DNA of 64,000 nt, taken from positions 1,598,001-1,662,000 of the forward strand of contig NC_009667.1 of assembly GCF_000017405.1 (NCBI RefSeq), written 5' to 3'. Source of the stretch: Brucella anthropi ATCC 49188. Its GTDB lineage: Bacteria; Pseudomonadota; Alphaproteobacteria; Rhizobiales; Rhizobiaceae. A model generated the notes under the pieces. It was not told the DNA's origin. It was given only the letters and a program-made list of their open reading frames with translations, and did no database searches. Positions 38,209 through 46,633 of the stretch are shown here, in pieces (the stretch's first letter is position 1; every line of letters starts with the position of its first letter). The position numbers and the translations under genes are program-made.

Positions 38209-39014
38209 CGAAAGTAACTGCCGCAGCAATCAAGGCTGCGCTTCGTCGGTCCTATTCGGAACCTGAATGGGCGATCCTGTTCGAAGTCGGGGACGCTACC
38301 GGCGCGCGACATACGCGCTTTGCGGATGCGGTCGTAATGTCCTTGTGGCCTTCACGCGGATTGACCGTTACCGGCATGGAAATCAAGGTTTCGCGTAGCG
38401 ATTGGAACAAGGAACGTTCGCAGCCGGAGAAGGCCGAAACTATCGCCGCCTTCTGCGATTACTGGACACTGGTTACAGGTCCGGGCGTTGTCCAAGACCT
38501 TAGCGAAATACCGCCCGCGTGGGGCTGGATCGAATACGACGGTACGCGCTTTGCTACGCGGAAGACACCACAGCGAACCGATGCAAAGCCGGTTACACGC
38601 GAATTTCTTGCTGCCCTCCTTCGCCGTGCGTCGAAAGCCGATCAAGCGGAAATTGAAAACGAAATAGCCCGTCGAATGGCAGACAAGGAAGCCCGATTTG
38701 AAGAAAGGGTTGAATTGGCGGTTAAGCGAAGGACGGCGGCGAACGAAAACGCCTTGGCTATTGTCGAACAGTTTGAAGCGGAAAGCGGCATTACGTTCGG
38801 TGAATATTCTGCCTTCACCAGCAAGGGCACCGAAGTAGGCCGGATTACGAAGGCCATTATGGAAAGCGGCATTGATCGTTCTTACAACGGCCTGCACGCT
38901 ATCGCGGATATGCTTCGCAAAATGTCTGACCAGCTTGAAAAGGTGATGATCGAACAGGGCCTTGAGCGCAAATCGTCGCCGCCGGAAGCCGCCATTCGTG
39001 GTCGCAGAAGATGA
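38205..39014 (+). CDS. PD-(D/E)XK-like (MmcB-like) nuclease-domain protein
   Basis: 269 residues. An N-terminal domain, SEPEWAILFEVGDATGARHTRFADAVVMSLWPSRGLTVTGMEIKVSRSDWNKE, followed by PEKAETIAAFCDYWTLVTGPGVV, has the ADAV..EIK metal-site pattern of MmcB-like proteins. The C-terminal part is helical with IVEQFEAESGITFGE. Catalytic activity is likely but unproved. It overlaps the genes on both sides. Confidence 0.75.
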   Translation: MTKVTAAAIKAALRRSYSEPEWAILFEVGDATGARHTRFADAVVMSLWPSRGLTVTGMEIKVSRSDWNKERSQPEKAETIAAFCDYWTLVTGPGVVQDLSEIPPAWGWIEYDGTRFATRKTPQRTDAKPVTREFLAALLRRASKADQAEIENEIARRMADKEARFEERVELAVKRRTAANENALAIVEQFEAESGITFGEYSAFTSKGTEVGRITKAIMESGIDRSYNGLHAIADMLRKMSDQLEKVMIEQGLERKSSPPEAAIRGRRR

Positions 39015-39103
39015 AAAGGCGAGCGTCAACGCCTGTTCGCTTCCCTTGGTGGTTACTGACCGCCGCCGTTTTCCTATTCTTATTCTGGCAGGTTTTCCAA
39101 TGA
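39011..39103 (+). CDS. Tiny single-pass membrane protein, 30 aa
   Basis: ATG 39011 overlaps the previous stop (ATGA) and its own stop overlaps the next ATG (AATGA). It encodes MKRRASTPVRFPWWLLTAAV then FLFLFWQVFQ: a basic start and one hydrophobic helix. The tight overlaps on both sides are the main evidence that it is real. Confidence 0.55.
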   Translation: MKRRASTPVRFPWWLLTAAVFLFLFWQVFQ

Positions 39104-39354
39104 GTGAAGATCGCATCAATTGTTCCGTGCCGTTCTGCCGTCGAACAATCGCCAAGAAGGCATTGCCGCAAGAGCATAACGAATGGATTTGCATGAAGCA
39201 TTGGCCGCTTGTCCCGGCGGCTCTTCGCCGCCGTAAGCGGCAGGCCGAAAAGATCGCCAAGCGCAAGAATACCGAAGCGGCATGGCGTCTTGCTTCAATG
39301 GTCTGGCAGCATTGCAAACGTGTCGCGATTGAGCGCGCAGGGGGCTTGCTGTGA
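39100..39354 (+). CDS. Zinc-binding-type hypothetical protein, 84 aa
   Basis: CSVPFCRRTIAKKALPQEHNEWICMKHW gives CxxxxC...CxxxH spacing that could bind zinc. The remainder is a basic helix (LRRRKRQAEKIAKRKNTEAAWRLASMVWQHCKR). Similar small proteins precede HNH genes in phages. Unknown. Confidence 0.6.
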   Translation: MSEDRINCSVPFCRRTIAKKALPQEHNEWICMKHWPLVPAALRRRKRQAEKIAKRKNTEAAWRLASMVWQHCKRVAIERAGGLL

Positions 39355-39767
39355 AGCGGAAGAAAATGCCTGACCGGGTAAAGCTGATTGCAGCGCTCAA
39401 GCGTTTCGGCCTTACGGTCGAACAGGTCGAGTTCGATCATTCGCCACCGCTCGCATTGCGCGAGGTCGATCCGGCGACGGGCGATACTATCCCACCACAG
39501 AATGACCCGAACCACATTTATATGCTGACCTTGGACGAACACCGGGAAAAGACATTTGGTCGCGGCGGCACCAAGCGAGCAACGGTAGCAGACGGCGACG
39601 TACACAAGATCGCGAAAGCGAAACGCTTGAATGAAGAACAGCAAACGTTTCGCCGCCGGTTGCTTGAGAGAGACGAAAGCGAGCAACCGAAGCGAACCAG
39701 CAAATGGCCGAAGCGGCCTATGGGCAGGAAAAAGCCGACAAAGGTAAAAGGTCGCAGCCATGAATAA
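39351..39767 (+). CDS. HNH endonuclease-like protein
   Basis: 138 residues. EFDHSPPLALREVDPATGDTIPPQNDPNHIYMLTLDEHREKTFGRGGTKRATVADGDVHKIAKAKRL carries the HNH spacing (DH...N..H) and the stretch EHREKTFGRGG common in phage HNH proteins. A basic C-terminal tail (RTSKWPKRPMGRKKPTKVKG) may bind DNA. Role possibly in packaging or recombination. Confidence 0.7.
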   Translation: MKRKKMPDRVKLIAALKRFGLTVEQVEFDHSPPLALREVDPATGDTIPPQNDPNHIYMLTLDEHREKTFGRGGTKRATVADGDVHKIAKAKRLNEEQQTFRRRLLERDESEQPKRTSKWPKRPMGRKKPTKVKGRSHE

Positions 39768-40167
39768 AGGTGTCTGGATTGTTTGCGGCGGCAGAAGTTA
39801 TTTCAACGAAGCGCGCGTCTATCAAATCCTTGATGCGGCCCGCGAGCGGCTTGGCTTGGTCTTTGTCGTTGAAGGTGGCGCAACAGGCGCGGACGCCCTT
39901 GCGCGTCAATGGCGCGGGGCAAAGTTCGTAGACGGCGAAACGTTTCCCGCGCATTGGACCGACTTGTCGCATCCTGACGCGGTAATCCGCGAACGGTCAG
40001 ACGGCACGAAATATGACGCGCTCGCCGGAGCGCGCAGAAACCAGAAGATGCTTGAAGAGGCGCAACCCGAAGGCGTCATCGCCTTTCGGGGCGGGCCGGG
40101 AACGCACGATATGATTAAGCGCGCAGAGAAGGCGGGCTTGCGCGTAATTCGGATCGATTGGGAATAG
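39760..40167 (+). CDS. SLOG-domain (DUF2493/YspA-like) protein
   Basis: 135 residues with the SLOG nucleotide-binding fold: VWIVCGGRSYFNEARVYQILDAARERLG, VVEGGATGADALARQWRG, GARRNQKMLEEAQPEGVIAFRGGPGTHDMIKRAEKAGLRVIRI. The GG.TGAD and GGPGT turns are the ligand-binding loops. Phage DUF2493 proteins are common and of unknown substrate. Confidence 0.82.
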   Translation: MNKGVWIVCGGRSYFNEARVYQILDAARERLGLVFVVEGGATGADALARQWRGAKFVDGETFPAHWTDLSHPDAVIRERSDGTKYDALAGARRNQKMLEEAQPEGVIAFRGGPGTHDMIKRAEKAGLRVIRIDWE

Positions 40168-40169
40168 AA

Positions 40170-40532
40170 ATGACGGAAGACGAAGACAAAATCACAAAGC
40201 TGCCGATCAAGTTCAAATCCCCACCGGGCGAAGACGAACCGATGTTAAAAATCGTCAGCCATGAACCCGGCGTTTGCAACCACGCTTGGCAATTCCGCAA
40301 CGGGCGACAAATCCATGCCACTTACTTTATTCGCGAGGGCGAAACCGAAGTCGAATGCAGCCTTTGCGGAACCCGTCTCGACCCCATGTTCGTACTGCGC
40401 AAATTGGCCCAAGCGGAAAACAGGTGGCAGGCGTCAAGGGAGCGATATCAAGATGAAATGAAACGGCTAAGCGAGCGGACCCGCACTAAATGCAAACACT
40501 GCGGACAGATGACGCCGATTAGCCGCAAATAG
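40170..40532 (+). CDS. Double zinc-ribbon protein, 120 aa
   Basis: ATG 40170 follows GGGAATAGAA. The sequence contains CNHAWQF near the middle, CSLCGTRLDP, and at the C-terminus CKHCGQMTP, with an intervening helical segment (RKLAQAENRWQASRERYQDEMKRLSERT). Two metal sites are likely. No named family. Confidence 0.6.
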   Translation: MTEDEDKITKLPIKFKSPPGEDEPMLKIVSHEPGVCNHAWQFRNGRQIHATYFIREGETEVECSLCGTRLDPMFVLRKLAQAENRWQASRERYQDEMKRLSERTRTKCKHCGQMTPISRK

Positions 40533-40545
40533 AAAGCGCGAAAAA

Positions 40546-40692
40546 ATGTCCGAAAAAGAAGATTTTATGCGGATTATTCGTGAGCTTGCTTATTCCGCTG
40601 CGCGCCGTGACCACGATAAGGTATCGCGCGAATGCGACGAAGACTTATTGAAGGACGAAGGAACCCATGCGGAAGGCAGCGATATACGCTAG
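40546..40692 (+). CDS. Hypothetical protein, 48 aa
   Basis: A short gene that overlaps the integrase start by 26 bp. It reads MSEKEDFMRIIRELAYSAAR then RDHDKVSRECDEDLLKDEGTHAEGSDIR. Basic-then-acidic helix. Its translation may influence integrase initiation. Confidence 0.45.
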   Translation: MSEKEDFMRIIRELAYSAARRDHDKVSRECDEDLLKDEGTHAEGSDIR

Positions 40693-42289
40693 ATTTTCGA
40701 CTGAACTACAGTCGCCGCGCTCTATTGATGACCAGATAGCGCTTTGCAGCAAATTTGCACAGGCAAACGGATTTCAGGTTGTCGGAACCTACAACGATAA
40801 AGCGAAGTCCGGGTCGTCAATGCTTGAGCGTGACGGCCTTCTTCGTTTGCTCAATGACGCGAAGAACGGGCAGTTCGATGCCGTCATAGTCGAAGCCCTT
40901 GATCGCGTTTCGCGCGATCAGGAAGACATGGCCGCAATCTATAAGCGGCTCAAGTTTCTCGGCATCGATATTATCGCAGTCCATGACGGCAAGGCCGACA
41001 CCATTCAAATCGGTATCCGTGGCCTGATCGGCGCGATTTATCTTGAAGACCTAAAGCATAAGGTTCGGCGCGGTATGTCTGGCCGCGTCCGCGACGGCTT
41101 ATCGGCAGGTGGCAAGGCTTATGGCTATAAGCCTGTTCTCGGCAAACCGGGCGAATTGGTCATTGACGAAGAAGAGGCGGTCGTAGTTCGGCGCGTCTTT
41201 CGTGAATACGCTGATGGGAAAAACCCGCGTGAAATCGCATTGGGCTTGAACCGCGACGGCTTCAAGCCGCCGCGCGGTCTTGTTTGGAACCCTTCAACTT
41301 TGATCGGATCGAAGAAGCGAACAAATGGCATTCTTCGAAATCCGCTTTACGGCGGCGTGCTGATTTGGAACCGGGTAACAATGGTCCGCGATCCTGAGAC
41401 GGGCAAGCGCGTGAGCCGGAATAATCCCGAAAGTGAATGGCAGCGCAAGAATGTGCCCGAACTTCGGATCGTAGACGAAGAGACAGCGGCGATGGTTGCG
41501 GCGCGAGTAGAAGAGCGGACATTTGAAACAACGATTGAAAGATCGCCGAAGCGTCCGCGAATGCTGTCTGGTCTTCTCAAATGCGGAAAGTGCGGCGGTG
41601 GCATGACGCTTGATGGCTATAATAATGGAAAGCCGCGCATCCGGTGCGTTAGAACCCGTGAAACCGGCACTTGCGATCACACGCGGAAATATCAGGTCGA
41701 AGCTATCGAATTTTCCGTCGTTGAAGCGATGCGGGAACAACTTTCCGACCCTGATTTGCTCAAGGCTTATATCGATAGCTACATTCAGGAGCGCCGCCGC
41801 CTTGCGACGGAAATCAATCGGAACCGTGCGACAATCGAACGCAATCTTTCGAAGGCTCAAGGCGAACTGGATAGGATGCTAACGCTTTGTATCAAGGGGC
41901 TGATGACCGACGAAGAATTCGGCGAACGTCGCGGCGCTCTTGACGAAGAAATCGCGCACTTGAAAGCCGACCTTCTTGTCGCGCCTACGGTCGATAACGT
42001 CGAACTTCATCCGGCGGCAATCGAAAACTACAAAAAAGATATGGACGAACTTTCGGCCCGGCTCGCTGAATTCCAGAAGGAGCCGCATTCCGCTTTGGTT
42101 TCATCGCTGCGCAAGGTAGTCGCGGAAGTAACCGTCCATCCGTCGCCGTCGAACATGACGCCGATTATCGAAGTAAAAGGATGGCTTGCTTCACTGATCG
42201 GTGAGGACGTTGAAAATGGCTACCGGCCAAAATGGGCTAATAAAGTGGTAGCGGAGGAGGGATTCGAACCCCCGACACAAGGATTATGA
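40667..42289 (+). CDS. Large serine recombinase (phage integrase)
   Basis: 540 residues. The resolvase catalytic domain begins YARFSTELQSPRSIDDQIALC with catalytic Ser in ARFS, and continues AKSGSSMLERDGLLRLLNDAKNGQFDAVIVEALDRVSRDQED. A recombinase domain (GFKPPRGLVWNPSTLIGSKKRTNGILRNPLYGG), a zinc ribbon (LLKCGKCGGGMTL, then GTCDHTRKYQ) and a coiled coil (ATIERNLSKAQGELDRMLTLC) follow. The last 14 or 15 codons lie inside tRNA-Met (EEGFEPPTQGL is its antisense translation), so the C-terminus depends on integration. It catalyses integration and probably excision. Confidence 0.95.
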   Translation: MRKAAIYARFSTELQSPRSIDDQIALCSKFAQANGFQVVGTYNDKAKSGSSMLERDGLLRLLNDAKNGQFDAVIVEALDRVSRDQEDMAAIYKRLKFLGIDIIAVHDGKADTIQIGIRGLIGAIYLEDLKHKVRRGMSGRVRDGLSAGGKAYGYKPVLGKPGELVIDEEEAVVVRRVFREYADGKNPREIALGLNRDGFKPPRGLVWNPSTLIGSKKRTNGILRNPLYGGVLIWNRVTMVRDPETGKRVSRNNPESEWQRKNVPELRIVDEETAAMVAARVEERTFETTIERSPKRPRMLSGLLKCGKCGGGMTLDGYNNGKPRIRCVRTRETGTCDHTRKYQVEAIEFSVVEAMREQLSDPDLLKAYIDSYIQERRRLATEINRNRATIERNLSKAQGELDRMLTLCIKGLMTDEEFGERRGALDEEIAHLKADLLVAPTVDNVELHPAAIENYKKDMDELSARLAEFQKEPHSALVSSLRKVVAEVTVHPSPSNMTPIIEVKGWLASLIGEDVENGYRPKWANKVVAEEGFEPPTQGL

Positions 42290-42322
42290 TTCCTCTGCTC
42301 TAACCTACTGAGCTACTCCGCC
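42246..42322 (-). tRNA. tRNA-Met (CAU), elongator; prophage attachment site
   Basis: On the minus strand: acceptor GGCGGAG/CTCCGCT with discriminator A and an encoded CCA, D arm with GTAGCTCAG, anticodon loop ATCATAA (CAU at 34-36), and T arm TTCGAATCC. The 1-72 pair is G-T, so this is an elongator and not an initiator. The prophage touches its 3' half and the integrase frame reads through it. The attachment core should be in the T arm and acceptor end. Confidence 0.97.
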
Positions 42323-42508
42323 ACGCGTCGCTTTACAGAGACAACTTCATGATCGCCGTTTCCGGTGGGACAAATCGTTGTTCCTGCAAGGAATGGCGGC
42401 GGTATATGTGCGGAATGAAATGCTGTCAAGCACTCTTCGCATAGCTTTCGTCTTGTTTTCTATCATTTGCACCGATAAGGAACTTGGCATCAGCAAAGGC
42501 ATAGTTTT

Positions 42509-43465
42509 ATGGCACCTCGTATTGCGGTTTTGGGTTGCGGCTATTGGGGCGGCAATCACATTCGTACCCTGAAGAGCCTCGGTGCCCTTCAGGCGGTCTC
42601 GGACTCAAGGGCAGAACAGGCGGAACGCCTCGCGACCGAGTTCAATGTTCCGAGCATTCCCGTCGATGAATTGTTCACGCGTCCAGACATTGATGGCATC
42701 GTTCTGGCGCTGCCAGCGCAGTTTCATTCACAATATGCCATTCAGGCAGTGAAAAACGGCAAGGACGTTCTGGTCGAAAAGCCGATTGCGCTCGACATTC
42801 CGGCTGCAGAAGCCGAAGTGGAAGCTGCCCGCGAAAACGGTCGCGTGTTCATGGTTGGCCATGTGCTGCGTTTCCACCCGGCCTTCGAGAAGCTCCTCGA
42901 CATGGTGAAAAGCGGTGAGCTCGGCGACATTCGCTATGTGCATTCGCATCGCGTCGGGTTCGGCAAGTTCCACAACGAGTTCGATGCCCTGTGGGATCTT
43001 GCGCCGCACGATCTTTCGATGATCCTGGCTATCACCGGGGAGGAACCGAGCGCGGTTCGCGGAGAGGGTGTTGCGACGCTCGATCATCTCACAGACATCG
43101 CCCATCTTCATCTCGATTTTCCGAATGGCATCCGCGGCCACCTGTTTGCGTCGCGCCTGAATGCTTATCGTGAACGCCGCCTGACCGTTACCGGCACAAA
43201 GGGCATGGCTGTCTTCGATGACGGCGAGCCATGGGATCGCAAGCTTGCGCTCTACAGCCATGAAGTCTGGCGGGAAAACGACCAGTGGTCTTTCAAATCC
43301 GTCGAGCCTGTCTATATCCCGGTTGAGGAAGGCATGCCGCTGACACGCGAATTGCAGCATTTCCTGCATTGCATCGAGACGCGCGAAAAGCCGCGTACCG
43401 ATGGCAAGGAAGCAATCAGTGTGCTGCGTATCCTCACGGAAGGCACTGTCCGGCACCCGCGCTAA
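42509..43465 (+). CDS. Gfo/Idh/MocA oxidoreductase, amino-sugar pathway
   Basis: 318 residues. Rossmann NAD-binding GCGYWGGNHIRTL (about 9-21) and the family's VEKPIALDIPAAE motif (about 91-103) are clear. The companion DegT-type aminotransferase follows at 43624. WlbA/WbpB-type enzymes oxidise the C3 of a UDP-sugar for transamination. GnnA does the same for UDP-GlcNAc in lipid A with 2,3-diaminoglucose, the type found in Brucella. I consider GnnA a good candidate but not proven. It is the first chromosomal gene beside the prophage. Confidence 0.85.
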   Translation: MAPRIAVLGCGYWGGNHIRTLKSLGALQAVSDSRAEQAERLATEFNVPSIPVDELFTRPDIDGIVLALPAQFHSQYAIQAVKNGKDVLVEKPIALDIPAAEAEVEAARENGRVFMVGHVLRFHPAFEKLLDMVKSGELGDIRYVHSHRVGFGKFHNEFDALWDLAPHDLSMILAITGEEPSAVRGEGVATLDHLTDIAHLHLDFPNGIRGHLFASRLNAYRERRLTVTGTKGMAVFDDGEPWDRKLALYSHEVWRENDQWSFKSVEPVYIPVEEGMPLTRELQHFLHCIETREKPRTDGKEAISVLRILTEGTVRHPR

Positions 43466-43623
43466 AGGGGAGCCGTGCGATCCGCGTCAACTGCGTCAAG
43501 CGGTGTTACAGGAATCGCAAAACTTTGAACGCTCTGGCCATAGCGGGGCAGGGCGCAAGCGAATAAATAGGTTGCCGAGGATTCGCATATCCATTTGTGC
43601 GGGCCAGATATATTGGAGCCAAC

Positions 43624-44748
43624 ATGCAGTTTATTGATCTTGGAGCGCAGCGCGCGCGTATCGAAGACCGTCTCAATGCCGCCATTTCCAAGGTTGTTGC
43701 GGAAGGCCGTTATATTCTTGGACCGGAAGTGGCCGAATTCGAAAAGAAGCTCGGTGAATATCTGGGTGTGGAACACGTCATCGCCTGCGCCAATGGCACC
43801 GATGCCTTGCAGATGCCCCTGATGGCACGCGGTATCGGCCCGGGTGACGCGGTGTTCGTTCCGTCTTTCACCTTCGCTGCCACGGCGGAAGTTGTTGCGC
43901 TGGTTGGCGCAGAGCCGGTGTTCATCGATGTAGACGCGGACACATACAATCTGAATATCGAACAGCTTGAAGCTGCCATCGCCGCTATCCGTAAGGAAGG
44001 CCGTCTGCAGCCGAAAGCGATTATCCCGGTCGATCTGTTCGGTCTGGCTGCCGACTATAACCGCATCAGCGCCATCGCCGACCGCGAAGGCCTGTTCGTC
44101 ATCGAAGACGCTGCACAGTCGATCGGCGGCAAGCGTGACAATGTCATGTGTGGTGCTTTCGGCCATGTCGGTGCGACGAGCTTCTATCCGGCCAAGCCTC
44201 TCGGCTGCTATGGCGACGGTGGTGCCATGTTCACCAACGACGCCGAACTGGCCGATACGCTGCGCTCGGTGCTGTTCCACGGCAAGGGCGAAACCCAGTA
44301 CGACAATGTCCGTATCGGCATCAACTCGCGTCTCGATACGATTCAGGCTGCCGTCCTTCTGGAAAAGCTTGCGATCCTGGAAGACGAAATGGAAGCACGT
44401 GACCGCATCGCCAAGCGCTACAACGAAGCGCTGAAGGATGTCGTCAAGGTTCCCGCCCTTCCGGCTGGCAACCGTTCGGCATGGGCTCAGTATTCCATCG
44501 AGAGCGAAAATCGTGACGGCCTGAAGGCGCATCTTCAGGCGGAAGGCATTCCTTCGGTCATCTATTATGTGAAGCCGCTGCACCAGCAGACGGCATACAA
44601 GCATTATCCGGTTGCGCCGGGTGGACTTCCGATTTCGGAAAGCCTGCCGAACCGCATTCTGAGCCTGCCGATGCACCCCTATCTGTCGGAAGCCGATCAT
44701 GACAAGATCATCGGCGCCATCCGTGGTTTTCACGGAAAGAAGGCCTGA
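43624..44748 (+). CDS. DegT/DnrJ/EryC1-type sugar aminotransferase
   Basis: 374 residues. PLP-dependent fold: FIDLGAQRARIEDRLNAAI, ACANGTDALQMPLMARGIGPGDAVFVPSFTFAATAEVV, VDLFGLAADYNRIS, EDAAQSIGGK, and Lys in TSFYPAKPLGCYGDGG. This fits WbpE/GnnB enzymes that transaminate a 3-keto UDP-sugar made by the preceding oxidoreductase. It ends before a clear terminator at 44771. Confidence 0.88.
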   Translation: MQFIDLGAQRARIEDRLNAAISKVVAEGRYILGPEVAEFEKKLGEYLGVEHVIACANGTDALQMPLMARGIGPGDAVFVPSFTFAATAEVVALVGAEPVFIDVDADTYNLNIEQLEAAIAAIRKEGRLQPKAIIPVDLFGLAADYNRISAIADREGLFVIEDAAQSIGGKRDNVMCGAFGHVGATSFYPAKPLGCYGDGGAMFTNDAELADTLRSVLFHGKGETQYDNVRIGINSRLDTIQAAVLLEKLAILEDEMEARDRIAKRYNEALKDVVKVPALPAGNRSAWAQYSIESENRDGLKAHLQAEGIPSVIYYVKPLHQQTAYKHYPVAPGGLPISESLPNRILSLPMHPYLSEADHDKIIGAIRGFHGKKA

Positions 44749-44770
44749 TCTATCTCAACCTTATTGACGA

Positions 44771-44797
44771 AAAACCCGGCGAAAGCCGGGTTTTTTA
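44771..44797 (+). terminator. Rho-independent terminator after the aminotransferase
   Basis: AAAACCCGGC-GAAA-GCCGGGTTTTTT. Six T follow directly. It also faces the leftward VOC gene, so it may be bidirectional. Confidence 0.9.
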
Positions 44798-44801
44798 TTT
44801 G

Positions 44802-45194
44802 TCATGCCTGTAAGTTCAATTGCCAGGAAACGCCGTATTTGTCCTTGATCCAGGCGAAAAGCTTGCTGAACCCGTAATTGTCGAGCGGCATCAGCGTCTC
44901 ACCACCTTCTGATAGCTTTTCAAAAACGCTGGTCAGGCTTTCCTCATCATGGAAATCGACGAACAGCGATATGGATGGATTGAAATCGAACTGATGCGGA
45001 ATGGGGCTGTCGATGACGATCAGCCGGTGTTCGGCAAAGGTCACACGTGCAATCTGCACCTTGCCGGGACTGCCGCTCGCTTCGTCATAGATTTTGATCG
45101 ACTCGATCAGGAAGTCGGGAAAGATCGAACGATATGTTTCCAGAGCTGCGCCTGCACTGCCCTGAAACATGAGATGGGTGCAAACCTGTGTCAT
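44802..45194 (-). CDS. VOC-family (PhnB-like) protein
   Basis: 130 residues with the vicinal-oxygen-chelate/PhnB pattern: THLMFQGSAGAALETYRSIFPDF, VQIARVTFAEHRLIVIDSPIPHQFDFNPSISLFVDFHDEES, GGETLMPLDNYGFSKLFAWIKDKYGVSWQLNL. Members act in various metal-dependent reactions or bind small molecules. The substrate is unknown. Confidence 0.8.
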   Translation of the reverse strand: MTQVCTHLMFQGSAGAALETYRSIFPDFLIESIKIYDEASGSPGKVQIARVTFAEHRLIVIDSPIPHQFDFNPSISLFVDFHDEESLTSVFEKLSEGGETLMPLDNYGFSKLFAWIKDKYGVSWQLNLQA

Positions 45195-45304
45195 TCAGAA
45201 AGCGTAACACGGTCCCGCCAGTTTCGGCAATCGGGCTGTTATAGCAGGGCGTTAAGATGCAAAGGCATCACGCCCTGAGAATGCTCAATCGCCGCACGGG
45301 CTTA

Positions 45305-45341
45305 ACCAAGTCTCGATGAGTCAAACTCAACGAGACTTGGT
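45305..45341 (-). terminator. Hairpin after the AbrB-type permease gene
   Basis: Perfect 11-bp inverted repeat ACCAAGTCTCG/CGAGACTTGGT with an inner GAGT/ACTC pair in its 15-base loop, lying directly past the stop at 45343. No strong T-run, so it is a possible terminator or processing site. Confidence 0.6.
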
Positions 45342-45342
45342 A

Positions 45343-46464
45343 TTAAAGGTTCTTTTTCATGATCCGCTTATCGATGCGCGCAGCGATGAAGCGGGCGATG
45401 GCAGGACCTGCCAGAAGCACGATGAAGAAGCGGCTGGTCTGCATCGCGATGATGAAGGGCAGGTCGACATTGCTTGATGCTGCGATGATTGCAACAGTAT
45501 CGGCGCCGCCGGGACTGGTAGCGAGATAGGCGGTCAGCGGATCGAGTCCCAGCACGTGACCGAGCGCCATGCCGAACAGTCCGCAAACGGCAATGAGGAG
45601 CAGCGTGGATGTCAGCACCGCTGGAAAAGCCCGCGCGGCATGAGCGATGATGGCGCGTGAGAAGCCAAGGCCGATGCGCCATCCGATAAGCAGGTAGCTG
45701 ACCGCGAGCAGCCATGGTGGCAGGTCAATGGTGATGAAACCGGTGTCCTGAAGCAATGCGCCCAGTACAAGCGGCACGAGCATGGCGCCGGTGGGGATGC
45801 GGAGAATTTCTCCAAGGAACGAGCCGCCGACAATCAGAAGCACTGTCGGGCCGAGGGTGGACCAGTCGATGGGCGGAAACCAGACGATTTCGACAGGCGC
45901 AACGGTCTCCACGCCTGTGCTGAGGCGCAGGACGAGCGAAGCGGCTGTGGCGACCAGCACCACACGCAGATATTGCATGAAGGCGACGAGACGAGCATCG
46001 GCTCCATGGGCTTCGGCCATCAGTGTCATTGCGGTGGCAGCGCCCGGAGAAGATCCCCATACAGCAGTTGTTCCGGGCAGGATGCGAAACCGCGCGAGCA
46101 GATAGCCGATAAAAGTGCTGGTAAACAGCACATAGCCGACGGAGAGCAGGATAACGGGCAGGTGTTGCCCCATGCTGGTGAAAAACTCCGCCGTGATCGA
46201 ACGGGCGATAAGGCAGCCGACAACGCCTTGGGCTAACAGCGACAGCCAGCGATGAACCCGCAAGGTGCTTTCGCCTGCAGCCATCAGGATTGCGCCGAGC
46301 ATCGCGCCAAGGAGCATGGCGGCAGGTAGCTGCAGCACTTCTCCTGCAAAAATCAAAATAGCGGAAAACACAGCCAGCAAGATCCATTGGATTGGTCTGG
46401 CTCTGTTCCTGAAATTGAATTTGCTTGGGGTCGAATTCGGCCCTGAGGGGGAGGTTTTCTGCAT
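45343..46464 (-). CDS. AbrB-family membrane permease (ammonia monooxygenase-like)
   Basis: 373 residues with about ten hydrophobic segments, including WILLAVFSAILIFAGEVLQLPAAMLLGAMLGAIL, VVGCLIARSI, GTTAVWGSSPGAATAMTLMAEAHGADARLVAFMQYLRVVLVA and TAYLATSPGGADTVAIIAASSNVDLPF. The paired SSPGA/SPGGA motifs mark the AbrB/PF05145 family. The substrate is not known despite the historical name. No monooxygenase activity is implied. Confidence 0.88.
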   Translation of the reverse strand: MQKTSPSGPNSTPSKFNFRNRARPIQWILLAVFSAILIFAGEVLQLPAAMLLGAMLGAILMAAGESTLRVHRWLSLLAQGVVGCLIARSITAEFFTSMGQHLPVILLSVGYVLFTSTFIGYLLARFRILPGTTAVWGSSPGAATAMTLMAEAHGADARLVAFMQYLRVVLVATAASLVLRLSTGVETVAPVEIVWFPPIDWSTLGPTVLLIVGGSFLGEILRIPTGAMLVPLVLGALLQDTGFITIDLPPWLLAVSYLLIGWRIGLGFSRAIIAHAARAFPAVLTSTLLLIAVCGLFGMALGHVLGLDPLTAYLATSPGGADTVAIIAASSNVDLPFIIAMQTSRFFIVLLAGPAIARFIAARIDKRIMKKNL

Positions 46465-46577
46465 TGCCCTTCCTCACTACATCTGGGGAGGAAGCTATGC
46501 AAATCCGATTTTACTCGGGAAATATTGATTTCTAAATATCAATATACTGAGGAAAATGAGGTGCTTGCAGCAAACGG

Positions 46578-46611
46578 CAAGACGCCGCTTTTCGACAAAA
46601 GCAGCGTCTTG
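46578..46611 (-). terminator. Terminator-like hairpin after the FliJ-like gene
   Basis: CAAGACGC and GCGTCTTG arms with an inner GCTTTT/AAAAGC pair (one C-A mismatch), 23 bases past the FliJ-like stop on the minus strand. It is T-poor after the stem, so efficiency is uncertain. Confidence 0.55.
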
Positions 46612-46633
46612 AATTTCCGTATGGCCGCTTCGA

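Noticed and set aside
38352..39761. 469-residue minus-strand open frame
   Set aside because: It spans several plus-strand genes with nuclease and HNH motifs and has no start context. It is a shadow of codon bias.
1..42322. Insertion sequences or transposases
   Set aside because: No transposase motif or terminal inverted repeats with target duplications were found. The only recombinase is the phage serine integrase.
43462..44733. 423-residue minus-strand frame opposite the aminotransferase
   Set aside because: The PLP-aminotransferase on the plus strand is unequivocal.
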